8,071 bases of DNA, from NCBI GenBank assembly GCA_016786525.1, contig JAEUVW010000240.1, positions 1-8,071 on the forward strand. Reading direction: 5' to 3'. This stretch comes from Chitinophagaceae bacterium. Its GTDB lineage: Bacteria; Bacteroidota; Bacteroidia; Chitinophagales; Chitinophagaceae. This document shows positions 1 to 6,815 of the stretch, piece by piece. The notes under the pieces are model-generated. The model did not search any database, was not told the DNA's origin, and saw nothing but the letters and a program-made list of their open reading frames with translations. Numbering within the stretch: position 1 is the stretch's first letter; each line of letters starts with the position of its first letter. Made by a program: the position numbers and the translations under genes.

Positions 1-133
1 GATGCAGGCCATCAACGCTATTAACGAGTATCTCTACGAAAAGAACTGCAATGAGTGGATACTGGGCGTACAGCTGCAGATCCGCAGCGCAGGAGATATT
101 ACCGGGGAGGAGAAGACAGCCAAACACAGATAA
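1..133 (+). CDS. C-terminal end of an unrecognised protein (5' end outside window)
   Basis: The frame is open from the first bases of the window and stops at TAA 131-133, giving at least 43 residues. The readable tail begins MQAINAINEYLYEKNC and ends with a charged EEKTAKHR stretch; the middle (NEWILGVQLQIRSAGDI) looks like a folded beta strand region. I do not recognise the family, and the fragment is too short to assign one. It lies 20 nt upstream of hemB on the same strand with no visible terminator between them, so it is probably the preceding member of the same transcription unit. The ATG at position 2 may simply be an internal methionine. Base composition matches its neighbours, which supports it being coding. 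Confidence 0.6.
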   Translation, partial: MQAINAINEYLYEKNCNEWILGVQLQIRSAGDITGEEKTAKHR

Positions 134-153
134 TCTTTAAAAAACACACGCTT

Positions 154-1128
154 ATGTATTTGCAGAGAAGAAACAGGATCCTGCGGCAGAGTGCAGCCCT
201 GCGCAGCCTGGTGGCAGAGACGGTGCTGACACCGGCCGATTTTATCGCTCCCTTGTTTATCAACGAAGGCAGCGGCTACCGCCAGGAAATCCCTTCGATG
301 AAAGGGTATTACCGTATGTCTATCGATCTTACGGTGGCAGAAGGAAAAGAGCTCTGGTCTATGGGTATCCGTTCGGTACTGTTGTTTGTCAAAGCATTGG
401 ATGAAGTAAAAGACAATACCGGTAAAGAGGCCTGGAACAAAGACGGGCTGATGCAGCGCACGATTAAAGCCATTAAGGAAGCCATACCGGAAATGGTGGT
501 AATGACCGATGTGGCGCTGGATCCGTATTCCATTTACGGGCATGACGGTATTGTAGAAAACGGTGAGATCGTCAACGATGCTACGGTTGAAGCTTTGGTA
601 AAGATGAGCATCAGCCACGCCGAAGCCGGTGCGGATATCGTAGCGCCCAGCGATATGATGGATGGCCGTATCGGAGCCATCAGGGCAGGCCTGGAGCAAA
701 ACAATTTTACCAAAACCGGTATCATGGCCTACAGTGCCAAGTACGCCAGCTGCTTTTACGGGCCTTTCCGCGATGCGCTGGACTCTGCTCCCGGCTTTGG
801 CGATAAAAAGACCTACCAGATGAATTATGCCAACCGCATAGAAGCCATCAAAGAAACATTGATGGATATTGAAGAAGGGGCCGACATCGTGATGGTCAAA
901 CCGGCTATGGCCTACCTGGATATCATCCGCGAAGTAAAAAACGCTGTTGAGGTGCCGGTAAGCGCTTACCATGTCAGCGGGGAGTATGCCATGATCAAAG
1001 CCGCCGCCCAGATGGGCTGGGTCGACGAAAACAAAGCCATCCTGGAAAGCCTGACCTCGATCAAAAGGGCAGGGGCAGACCTGATTGCTACTTACTTTGC
1101 CAAAGATGCTGTAAAATTGCTGAACTAA
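154..1128 (+). CDS. hemB: Porphobilinogen synthase (delta-aminolevulinic acid dehydratase), aspartate-type metal site
   Basis: HemB condenses two 5-aminolevulinate molecules into porphobilinogen, the first common step towards heme and other tetrapyrroles, in the cytosol. The 324-residue product has the usual family length. Both Schiff-base lysines are visible: K196 in MAYSAKYAS and K249 in MVKPAMAYLDI. Other family blocks are VAPSDMMDGRIGAIR (163-177), YGPFRDA (202-208) and SAYHVSGEYAMIKAA (270-284). The metal loop reads DVALDPYSIYGHDG (119-132): A121, D123 and D131 sit where zinc enzymes have three cysteines, as in the Pseudomonas aeruginosa magnesium-type enzyme. I chose ATG 154 because its N-terminus (RRNRILRQSAALRSLVAET) fits the family. 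An ATG at 55 in the same frame would overlap the upstream gene and add an unrelated leader. There is no Shine-Dalgarno sequence, as is usual in Bacteroidota. Probably cotranscribed with the genes on either side. Confidence 0.97.
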   Translation: MYLQRRNRILRQSAALRSLVAETVLTPADFIAPLFINEGSGYRQEIPSMKGYYRMSIDLTVAEGKELWSMGIRSVLLFVKALDEVKDNTGKEAWNKDGLMQRTIKAIKEAIPEMVVMTDVALDPYSIYGHDGIVENGEIVNDATVEALVKMSISHAEAGADIVAPSDMMDGRIGAIRAGLEQNNFTKTGIMAYSAKYASCFYGPFRDALDSAPGFGDKKTYQMNYANRIEAIKETLMDIEEGADIVMVKPAMAYLDIIREVKNAVEVPVSAYHVSGEYAMIKAAAQMGWVDENKAILESLTSIKRAGADLIATYFAKDAVKLLN

Positions 1129-1139
1129 AAATCAGCAAT

Positions 1140-1962
1140 ATGAAACGAATGCTCCGCTTTCCCGCCGGCCTACTGCTGCTGACTACGCTTAGCTCCTGTT
1201 ATCCGAGCCTGTATTTTGCCGACAGGGTGCAGACCACAGCATTTACAGACAAGAACCAGTTTGTACTGAATGGCTCCCTGAAACCACAAAGCAAACCCAA
1301 TGATTCACTGGATTTACCTTCCGGAGCTTTCAGTTATTCATATGATGCTGCCTATTCGTTTGATAAGAACTGGGCCATTACAGCTTTTTACAGTAATGTA
1401 AATGGCAGGAGGGTAAGAGAAGACCAGGTTGGCCTGAGCTATGGTAATGGGGTAGGCGGCACGCACGACGGGGAGCGGTATGAAATAGGGCTTACTTATT
1501 TTAAGCCGAACAGGAGTAATGGTGTTGCTGAATTTTCCGGTGGATTCAGCCGGGGAAACATACGCAGGACAAGCATCATGAGCCCTGCGGATAATTTCAA
1601 TACAAAGTACAATATGTATTTTGCACAGGCGGCTTACAGTGTAAAGACAGACTATGTGGTGGTATCCGTAGGCGGTAAACTCTGGGCAGAGCATTTTTAT
1701 TCCTTTACGGGGCCGCAGGATTTGCGCAACCGGTACAAGTCCAGGAATGGGGCCGATATCAGCCGTTACCCTTTTGTGTTCACCAATTTATTCCTGAATA
1801 TGGAAGCCGGCTATAAGTTTATCAAGTTCAATACGCAAATGGGCATGCCGGTCCAGCTCAATGGCAGCAGCATTGCCGGTTTCCCGCTGTACATTACTTT
1901 CGGAATGGTTTTCCGGCTGGAGAAAGATATTTTTAACAACAAGAAACAGAGTGCAACAGACA

Positions 1963-1973
<11 letters not shown>
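1140..1973 (+). CDS. Predicted lipoprotein with beta-barrel-like body, unknown function, between hemB and hemL
   Basis: This 277-residue product is not from a family I can name. It starts with a lipoprotein signal peptide: basic KRMLRF, hydrophobic PAGLLLLTTL, then a lipobox LSSC with C20 as the lipidated cysteine. The residues after it (YPSLYFADR) are not the acidic stretch that often directs Bacteroidota lipoproteins to the cell surface, so an inner-leaflet, periplasm-facing position is possible (inference). The body has many short alternating aromatic/hydrophobic segments that read as beta strands, for example SYSYDAAYSF (about 65-74), WAITAFYSNV (78-87), GERYEIGLTYF (111-121), DYVVVSVGGKLW and PLYITFGMVF near the end. 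This suggests an outer-membrane beta-barrel-like fold. The C-terminal tail (KKQSATDNED) is hydrophilic. The gene begins 11 nt after hemB and its last 11 nt overlap hemL, so it is probably cotranscribed and translationally coupled with both. M4 (position 1149) is an alternative start. Confidence 0.85.
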
Positions 1974-3253
<1,280 letters not shown>

Positions 3254-3255
<2 letters not shown>

Positions 3256-3290
3256 AAAGAACGCTTACCTGAATGGTAAGCGTTCTTTTT
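3254..3290 (+). terminator. Rho-independent terminator after hemL
   Basis: A perfect 16-bp inverted repeat (arms 3254-3269 and 3275-3290, loop TGAAT) begins within the hemL stop codon. The core arm is GAACGCTTACC, and the 3' arm ends in a run of five T's. The arm also starts with five A's, so the structure could act on both strands, but the only gene arriving from the other side (the rlmB-type gene) ends nearly 300 bp away. This marks the end of the hemB-hemL unit. Confidence 0.93.
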
Positions 3291-3305
3291 GTAATGGGAT
3301 CAATG

Positions 3306-3402
3306 CTAAACGTGTCATCCCGACGATAGGAGGGATCTACGCAATAACCGGGATGGCATACGTATAGATTCCTCATTCCACTACGTTTCATTTCGGAAAG
3401 AC
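3306..3402. repeat. Dispersed palindromic repeat, copy 1 (uninterrupted)
   Basis: The core (3306-3338) reads CTAAACGTGTCATCCCGACG followed by ATAGGAGGGATCT. It matches the second copy at 3431-3482 in 32 of 33 positions once that copy's insertion is removed. A diverged inverted half lies at 3366-3402: read on the opposite strand it starts GTCTTTCCGA and ends TGAGGAATCT, compared with GTCATCCCGA and GGAGGGATCT in the core. The whole is therefore an imperfect palindrome resembling REP-type or MITE-like intergenic elements. No open reading frame of substance lies inside. Confidence 0.75.
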
Positions 3403-3430
3403 AACATCAATAAGGAACAAAACCACGCAG

Positions 3431-3482
3431 CTAAACGTGTCATCCCGACGAAAGGAGCCTGCCTGCAGTAGGCAGGGGATCT
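3431..3482. repeat. Dispersed repeat, copy 2, interrupted by a 19-bp palindrome
   Basis: This is the same 33-bp core as at 3306-3338, with one substitution (A at 3452 where copy 1 has T), split after AGGAG by CCTGCCTGCAGTAGGCAGG (3458-3476). The insert is a perfect 7-bp stem (CCTGCCT/AGGCAGG) with loop GCAGT. After it the core resumes with GGATCT. No inverted second half comparable to that of copy 1 is visible downstream. Confidence 0.75.
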
Positions 3483-3513
3483 CAACACAAGTCTGGTGAA
3501 GCATAGTGACATC

Positions 3514-3539
3514 TTAAGGTCCGGCTTAATGCCCCTTAA
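3514..3539. other. Hairpin downstream of the rlmB-type gene
   Basis: TTAAGG (3514-3519) and GGC (3523-3525) pair with GCC (3531-3533) and CCTTAA (3534-3539). This gives a 9-bp stem with a 3-nt bulge and loop TTAAT. It lies about 35 nt beyond the stop codon of the - strand gene and could be a 3'-end structure of its transcript. There is no T-tract after it on either strand, so I do not call it an intrinsic terminator. Confidence 0.4.
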
Positions 3540-3573
3540 CTTATTAATGGTTCAGTTATAAGTAAGGCAACGT

Positions 3574-4353
3574 CTATTGTGTAAGCCTTTGTTTGGCGGC
3601 TTCGTACAGGATCATGCCTGCGGCAACGGATACATTCAGGGAATCAAATGCTTTCGCCATCGGAATGCGGATCAGCTGGTCTGCCCGTTTGATCACATCC
3701 TTGCTGATACCGGTATCTTCTGCACCCATGACAATCGCGCTGGGTATCGTGAGGTCTGCTTCATAGACAGGTACGCTGCCCTTCATATTGGTGCCCAATA
3801 CATTGATGCCGTTCAGTTTCAGCACATCCAGGGCCTGTGCAACGGAAGGAATGCGGCAGAGCATGATCTGCCGCAAGGCGCCTGCAGAAGTTTTGATCGC
3901 ATCCTCGGTAAGCGAAGCGGCATTGGAAGTGGGCAGGATAAGGCCCTGCGCCCCGCAACATAAGGCGCTTCGGGCTATAGCGCCCACATTGCGTACATCG
4001 GTTACCCCGTCGAGTAAAACAAACAATGGGGTCTCTCCTTTATCTACCACAAAGGATATGGCTTCCTGCAGTTCAATATACTCCAGCAGGCTGGTATACG
4101 CCACTACGCCCTGGTGTTGGGCTTTGGTCAGGTTGTTCAGTTTCTCAACCGGTACCTGGCTCAGGGGGATATTGCGTTCACGGCACAGCTGTTTGATCGT
4201 ATTGATCTCTTCTCCGGTAGCCGTGCGCAACAGGAATATTTTCTCAATTGCCGTGCCATTGGCCAGCGCTTCCATGACCGGTTTGCGCCCGATCAGCAGG
4301 GGCAGGGATGGCTTTTGCGGCCTGGGACTGAAATTTCTTTTATTGTGCTCCAT
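3574..4353 (-). CDS. rlmB: SpoU/TrmH-family 23S rRNA (guanosine-2'-O-)-methyltransferase, RlmB type
   Basis: Members of this group transfer a methyl group from S-adenosylmethionine to a ribose 2'-OH. RlmB of Escherichia coli modifies G2251 in the peptidyl-transferase P-loop of 23S rRNA. The 259-residue product shows the N-terminal RNA-binding domain (LLIGRKPVMEALANG, about 19-33, through HQGVVAY, 80-86). The trefoil-knot SPOUT domain follows with all three motifs: LDGVTDVRNVGAIARSA (114-130, with N122 and R128), IVMGAEDTGIS (207-217, with E212), and IPMAKAFDSLNVSVAAGM (230-247, with S238, L239, N240). Motif 1 has VTDVRN where DPQN is common, a frequent family variant. The first 17 residues are basic and proline-rich, probably flexible. 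The start is ATG at 4353 with no Shine-Dalgarno sequence. It lies 75 bp downstream of yebC on the same strand. TrmH or another rRNA/tRNA target cannot be excluded from sequence alone. Confidence 0.9.
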   Translation of the reverse strand: MEHNKRNFSPRPQKPSLPLLIGRKPVMEALANGTAIEKIFLLRTATGEEINTIKQLCRERNIPLSQVPVEKLNNLTKAQHQGVVAYTSLLEYIELQEAISFVVDKGETPLFVLLDGVTDVRNVGAIARSALCCGAQGLILPTSNAASLTEDAIKTSAGALRQIMLCRIPSVAQALDVLKLNGINVLGTNMKGSVPVYEADLTIPSAIVMGAEDTGISKDVIKRADQLIRIPMAKAFDSLNVSVAAGMILYEAAKQRLTQ

Positions 4354-4362
4354 AATTTAATG

Positions 4363-4413
4363 CTGTATGCAAAGACAACTTCCGTCAAGGAAGTATATAG
4401 TCTGTGCAAAGAC
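4363..4413. repeat. Direct repeats flanking a short hairpin in the yebC-rlmB spacer
   Basis: TGCAAAGAC occurs at 4368-4376, and CTGTGCAAAGAC ends at 4413, giving a 9-nt direct repeat 37 bp apart. Between them ACTTCC (4378-4383) pairs perfectly with GGAAGT (4389-4394) around loop GTCAA. On the - strand this lies in the leader of the rlmB-type gene. It could be an RNA structure or an operator-like site, or it could be chance in a 75-bp spacer. No T-tract follows, so it should not fully terminate yebC transcription. Confidence 0.4.
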
Positions 4414-4428
4414 CTTCCGGCTGAATGC

Positions 4429-5139
4429 TTAGGCCATGTTATGGAAAACCTGCTGAACGTCGTCGTCTTCTTCCACGCGGGCAATCAGTTTAAATACATC
4501 TTCAGCCTGTTCGTCGCTCAGCGCTACCGTATTTTCAGGTATCCATTCTATTTCAGAAGAGACCGGTGTGATACCACGCTCCTCCAGTGCTTTCTGCATA
4601 TTGCCAAAATCGGTAAAGCCGCAGCGAACGATCAGGTTGCCTTCTGCATCTTCTCCCAGCTCTTCCAGTCCGGCGTCGATCAGTTCCAGTTCCAGGTCTT
4701 CCGGGTTCAGGCCTTCCGGGTTGAGCTTGAACATACCCAGGTGTTTGAACATAAAGCCTACAGAACCACTGTTGCCCAGGTTGCCGCCGCCTTTGTTGAA
4801 ATGCGAGCGTACGTTGGCTACGGTGCGTGTGGTGTTGTCTGTTGCGGTGACCACCAATACGGCAATACCGTGCGGTGCATACCCTTCATACAAGACCTCG
4901 TCGTAGTTGCTGGTGTCTTTACCCAATGCATTTTTGATGGCCGCTTCGATACGGTCTTTGGGCATATTCACGCTTTTACCGTTCTGGATCACACGGCGCA
5001 GCATGGGATTGGTATTGGCATCAGGGCCTCCTTTCTTTACAGCAATAGCGATCTCTTTTCCGATACGGCTGAATTGTTTTGCCATACGATCGTAGCGGGC
5101 AAACATGGTTGATTTTCTTACTTCAAATATACGACCCAT
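4429..5139 (-). CDS. yebC: YebC/PmpR-family protein (TACO1 homologue)
   Basis: This 236-residue cytosolic protein belongs to the YebC/TACO1 family. Older annotation calls these transcriptional regulators; mitochondrial TACO1 is a translational activator, and bacterial members have been linked to relieving ribosome stalling. Visible family blocks are MFARYDRMAKQF (12-23), RIGKEIAIAVKKGG (25-38), NPMLRRVIQNGKSVNMPKD (44-62), YEGYAPHGIAVLV (84-96), TRTVANVRSHFNKGGGNLG (104-122), SGSVGFMF (124-131) and the acidic C-terminus. The N-terminus MGRIFEVRKS is typical of Bacteroidota members, which carry it in place of the MAGHSKW of Escherichia coli. ATG 5139 is therefore chosen; the same frame runs on upstream to about 5415, but through palindromic repeats, not protein-like sequence. 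A -7-type box lies about 40 bp upstream. The RlmB-type gene follows 75 bp downstream, possibly in the same transcript. Confidence 0.95.
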   Translation of the reverse strand: MGRIFEVRKSTMFARYDRMAKQFSRIGKEIAIAVKKGGPDANTNPMLRRVIQNGKSVNMPKDRIEAAIKNALGKDTSNYDEVLYEGYAPHGIAVLVVTATDNTTRTVANVRSHFNKGGGNLGNSGSVGFMFKHLGMFKLNPEGLNPEDLELELIDAGLEELGEDAEGNLIVRCGFTDFGNMQKALEERGITPVSSEIEWIPENTVALSDEQAEDVFKLIARVEEDDDVQQVFHNMA

Positions 5140-5180
5140 AATATAGTATGTTTTCTTATGATCCGAATAAGGACGGAGTG

Positions 5181-5188
5181 CAAAAGTA
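5181..5188 (-). promoter_or_regulatory. Candidate -7 promoter element for yebC
   Basis: Read on the - strand, this is TACTTTTG, an exact match to the Bacteroidota -7 consensus TAnnTTTG. It is 41 bp upstream of the yebC ATG, which would give a leader of about 35 nt. No clear TTG/TTTG element is present at the expected -33 distance. The match is therefore one-sided, and the call rests on the motif and its position. Confidence 0.5.
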
Positions 5189-5240
5189 AAGTGTAAAATC
5201 GAGAATTGCACGCATTGTTTGGGTCTGTTGAATGCATCAG

Positions 5241-5476
5241 ATGGAGAACTCCATCCCCTGCGGGTACTTGAAGAGATGCACAAACTTCTTTCCCCTCCCG
5301 GGAGGGGGAAAGAAAAAACAAGATCGTCGGCAAGGTCAACAAGGGGTGGGTTGCGCAGACATAGGCCGGAAACGGAGAAACTATAAGTTTTTTGAAACCT
5401 TATAGGTCGGTACACCCTATCCCTCCCGCTAAGGCGGGACAGGCTCTGCGGGTACTTCCCCCTAGAAGGGGAAGAG
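5241..5476. repeat. Cluster of five palindromes in the 472-bp spacer upstream of yebC
   Basis: The gene-free spacer 5140-5611 holds a series of inverted repeats. They are: ATGGAG-AA-CTCCAT (5241-5254); a near-perfect 14-bp arm palindrome centred on CCCGGG with one bulged G (5286-5314); CTATAAG...CTTATAG (5381-5405) with an inner TTT/AAA pairing; TCCCGC-TAAG-GCGGGA (5424-5439); and CTTCCCC-CTAGAA-GGGGAAG (5455-5474). The 12-mer CTGCGGGTACTT occurs at 5258-5269 and 5446-5457, each time upstream of a C-rich/G-rich palindrome, so the cluster looks like two units of one modular repeat family. Frames crossing it give low-complexity peptides that I treat as artefacts. From 5477 to 5568 I see only a T-tract and the 8-bp palindrome GTACGTAC (5532-5539). 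Confidence 0.7.
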
Positions 5477-5568
5477 CGCAGCGCCGATTGTTTTTTTGTT
5501 CTGTGTGACAGGGACAGACCGATGCTCTTCTGTACGTACCGGAAACATTTACTATTTACCTGTTAACG

Positions 5569-5613
5569 ATTATTCATTGAACATTATTCATTAAAAATTC
5601 ACCATTCTTCATT
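5569..5613. repeat. AT-rich imperfect tandem repeat
   Basis: ATTATTCATT occurs at 5569-5578 and again at 5583-5592. A diverged third copy, ATTCTTCATT (5604-5613), runs into the stop codon of the 108-residue gene. Periods are 14 and 21 nt. The repeat sits at the 3' end of that gene's transcript. It has no hairpin potential that would explain termination. Confidence 0.5.
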
Positions 5614-5938
5614 ACCATTCCAGCTCTTTATCTTCTGCCGTTGTGGGCGGGTTTGCTTTGCGGGCTTCCAGTTTTTCGAGCTGCCGTTCCAGGATCAGGC
5701 GGGCAATGGCCATCGGCACATCTTCTGTCTGCATGGCTATGCGCAGCTTGGGTTCCAGCACATCCATCTTATACAGGAGCTGGAAGAATACACCGCTATT
5801 GTACTGCAGCATGTAGCTTACTTTAGCTGCCAGGCGGTCCAGGAAGTCGGCTTCGGATAAATAAGGTTCCTCTCCGAAGCGCAGATCATCCGGCAACTGC
5901 CGTACCAGTGCGTGTTGGTCATTATTGCTGAATGGCAT
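5612..5938 (-). CDS. Hypothetical cytosolic protein, 108 residues, probably helical
   Basis: I do not recognise the family. The product has no signal peptide and no membrane segment. Its composition suggests an all-helical fold: helices around 28-46 (SEADFLDRLAAKVSYMLQY), 48-58 (SGVFFQLLYKM), 61-70 (LEPKLRIAMQ), and a long amphipathic helix 73-93 (including PMAIARLILERQLEKLEAR), followed by a polar tail (NPPTTAEDKELEW). The N-terminal 25 residues are acidic and probably flexible. Codon use and composition match the neighbouring genes, and a promoter-like -7 box stands directly upstream; together these support a real gene. The start ATG 5938 is the first one in frame after that box, and no Shine-Dalgarno sequence is present. 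It is transcribed divergently from the dehydrogenase gene and is separated from yebC by 472 bp of repeats, so it is probably monocistronic. Confidence 0.75.
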   Translation of the reverse strand: MPFSNNDQHALVRQLPDDLRFGEEPYLSEADFLDRLAAKVSYMLQYNSGVFFQLLYKMDVLEPKLRIAMQTEDVPMAIARLILERQLEKLEARKANPPTTAEDKELEW

Positions 5939-5942
5939 AGCA

Positions 5943-5950
5943 CAAAAATA
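5943..5950 (-). promoter_or_regulatory. Candidate -7 promoter element for the 108-residue protein gene
   Basis: On the - strand this reads TATTTTTG, an exact TAnnTTTG match. It ends only 4 bp before the ATG at 5938. If it is used with normal spacing, transcription would begin at or next to the start codon and the mRNA would be leaderless. No -33 TTG element is apparent. A start further inside the gene, or a promoter further upstream, are the alternatives. Confidence 0.4.
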
Positions 5951-6009
5951 AGCAGAATTTACAGAGCCATGTTGCCCGGCAGGAAATCCGAAAAGGTGAA
6001 TCGAAGTCC

Positions 6010-6017
6010 TATATTTG
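6010..6017 (+). promoter_or_regulatory. Candidate -7 promoter element for the dehydrogenase gene
   Basis: TATATTTG matches TAnnTTTG exactly and lies 18 bp upstream of ATG 6036, predicting a leader of roughly 12 nt. It also settles the start codon: an in-frame TTG at 6015 falls inside this box, so it is unlikely to be translated. No convincing -33 element is visible. The box faces away from the one at 5943-5950, making a compact divergent promoter region. Confidence 0.55.
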
Positions 6018-6035
6018 CACCCTCAACAGCACAGC

Positions 6036-6815
6036 ATGAAGAAGACAATTTTCGTTACAGGCGCTACCTCAGGTTTTGGAAAGGCAATTGCTGCATTGTT
6101 TGCGCAAAAAGGTTTTGATGTGATCGTCAGCGGCCGTCGCCGGGAAAGGCTTGATGCTCTGAAGCAGGAGCTGGAGCATCAGTACGCGGTGAAAGTGACG
6201 GCACTTTGCTTTGATGTGCGGGATAAAGCAGCAGTAGAGCAGGCGATACATGAGCTGAAAAAGCAGGTCAGCCACATTGATGTACTGGTCAACAATGCAG
6301 GACTGGCAGCAGGCCTGGCCACCATAGATGAAGGCAATACGGATAACTGGGACCGTATGATCGATACGAATATCAAAGGATTGCTGTACGTGACACGGCA
6401 GATCGCGCCGATGATGCGGGAGCAATGCAGCGGGCACATCATCAACATCGGGTCCACCGCGGGCAAACTGGCTTACCGCAACGGAAACGTGTATTGTGCG
6501 ACAAAGTTTGCTGTAGATGCACTCAGCCAGTCCATGCGTATTGACCTCCTGCCGTATGGCATCAAAGTGACGGCCATTAACCCGGGTATGGCGGAAACAG
6601 AGTTTTCACTGGTCCGTTTCGATGGCGACGAAGAGCGTGCCGCTAAAATGTACGAAGGGGTGAACGCGTTGAAGGCAGAAGATATTGCGGATGCCGTTTA
6701 TTATTGCGCCAGCCTTCCGCCGCATGTCTGTATCAACGATCTGACACTGACTTGCCTGACACAGGCCAATGGCTTTTATGCGATCAAAGAAGCGGAGCGG
6801 GTGCGGAGGGATTAA
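6036..6815 (+). CDS. ydfG: Short-chain dehydrogenase/reductase, YdfG-like, NADP(H)-dependent
   Basis: This is a classical SDR of 259 residues. It has the cofactor motif TGATSGFG (8-15), an SGRRRERL stretch (32-39) whose arginines favour NADP(H) over NAD(H), NNAG (86-89), the structural N112 in DTNIKG, and the catalytic set S140 (INIGSTAG), Y153 and K157 (YCATK). The C-terminal block, with NPGMAETEFSLVRFDGD (182-198), an EDIADAV segment and HVCIN, closely follows Escherichia coli YdfG. That enzyme oxidises L-allo-threonine and serine and reduces malonic semialdehyde and related 3-hydroxy-acid partners. Substrate assignment here is inferred from this similarity. The protein is soluble with no targeting signal. 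ATG 6036 gives the normal short N-terminus MKKTIFVTG. The gene appears monocistronic: it has its own promoter box, and the next gene (recN) converges on it. Confidence 0.9.
   Translation: MKKTIFVTGATSGFGKAIAALFAQKGFDVIVSGRRRERLDALKQELEHQYAVKVTALCFDVRDKAAVEQAIHELKKQVSHIDVLVNNAGLAAGLATIDEGNTDNWDRMIDTNIKGLLYVTRQIAPMMREQCSGHIINIGSTAGKLAYRNGNVYCATKFAVDALSQSMRIDLLPYGIKVTAINPGMAETEFSLVRFDGDEERAAKMYEGVNALKAEDIADAVYYCASLPPHVCINDLTLTCLTQANGFYAIKEAERVRRD

Noticed and set aside
55..153. Upstream in-frame start for hemB at 55
   Set aside because: It would overlap the preceding gene by 79 nt and add a leader unlike HemB proteins. ATG 154 gives the normal length.
34..972. 312-codon open frame on the - strand opposite hemB
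   Set aside because: It lies antisense to an unmistakable hemB, and its peptide has no family features and is rich in His, Phe and Cys, as expected for a shadow frame.
1861..1962. Upstream extension of hemL into the lipoprotein gene
   Set aside because: The extra 34 residues are not HemL-like and would overlap coding sequence extensively. ATG 1963 gives the normal 430 residues.
3306..3482. CRISPR-like array from the repeated 33-bp sequence
   Set aside because: There are only two copies, with unequal internal structure, no regular spacer and no cas genes. A dispersed palindromic repeat fits better.
4114..5112. 332-codon open frame on the + strand across yebC and the start of the rlmB-type gene
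   Set aside because: It is antisense to two clearly recognised genes, and its His/Phe/Gln-rich product looks like a reverse-strand artefact.
5140..5415. N-terminal extension of yebC reaching back to 5415
   Set aside because: The extension translates palindromic repeats and would span the -7 box. The family N-terminus MGRIFE starts at 5139.
5455..5497. Hairpin plus downstream T-tract as a + strand terminator
   Set aside because: The T-run starts about 16 nt after the stem, and no + strand gene lies upstream for it to serve.
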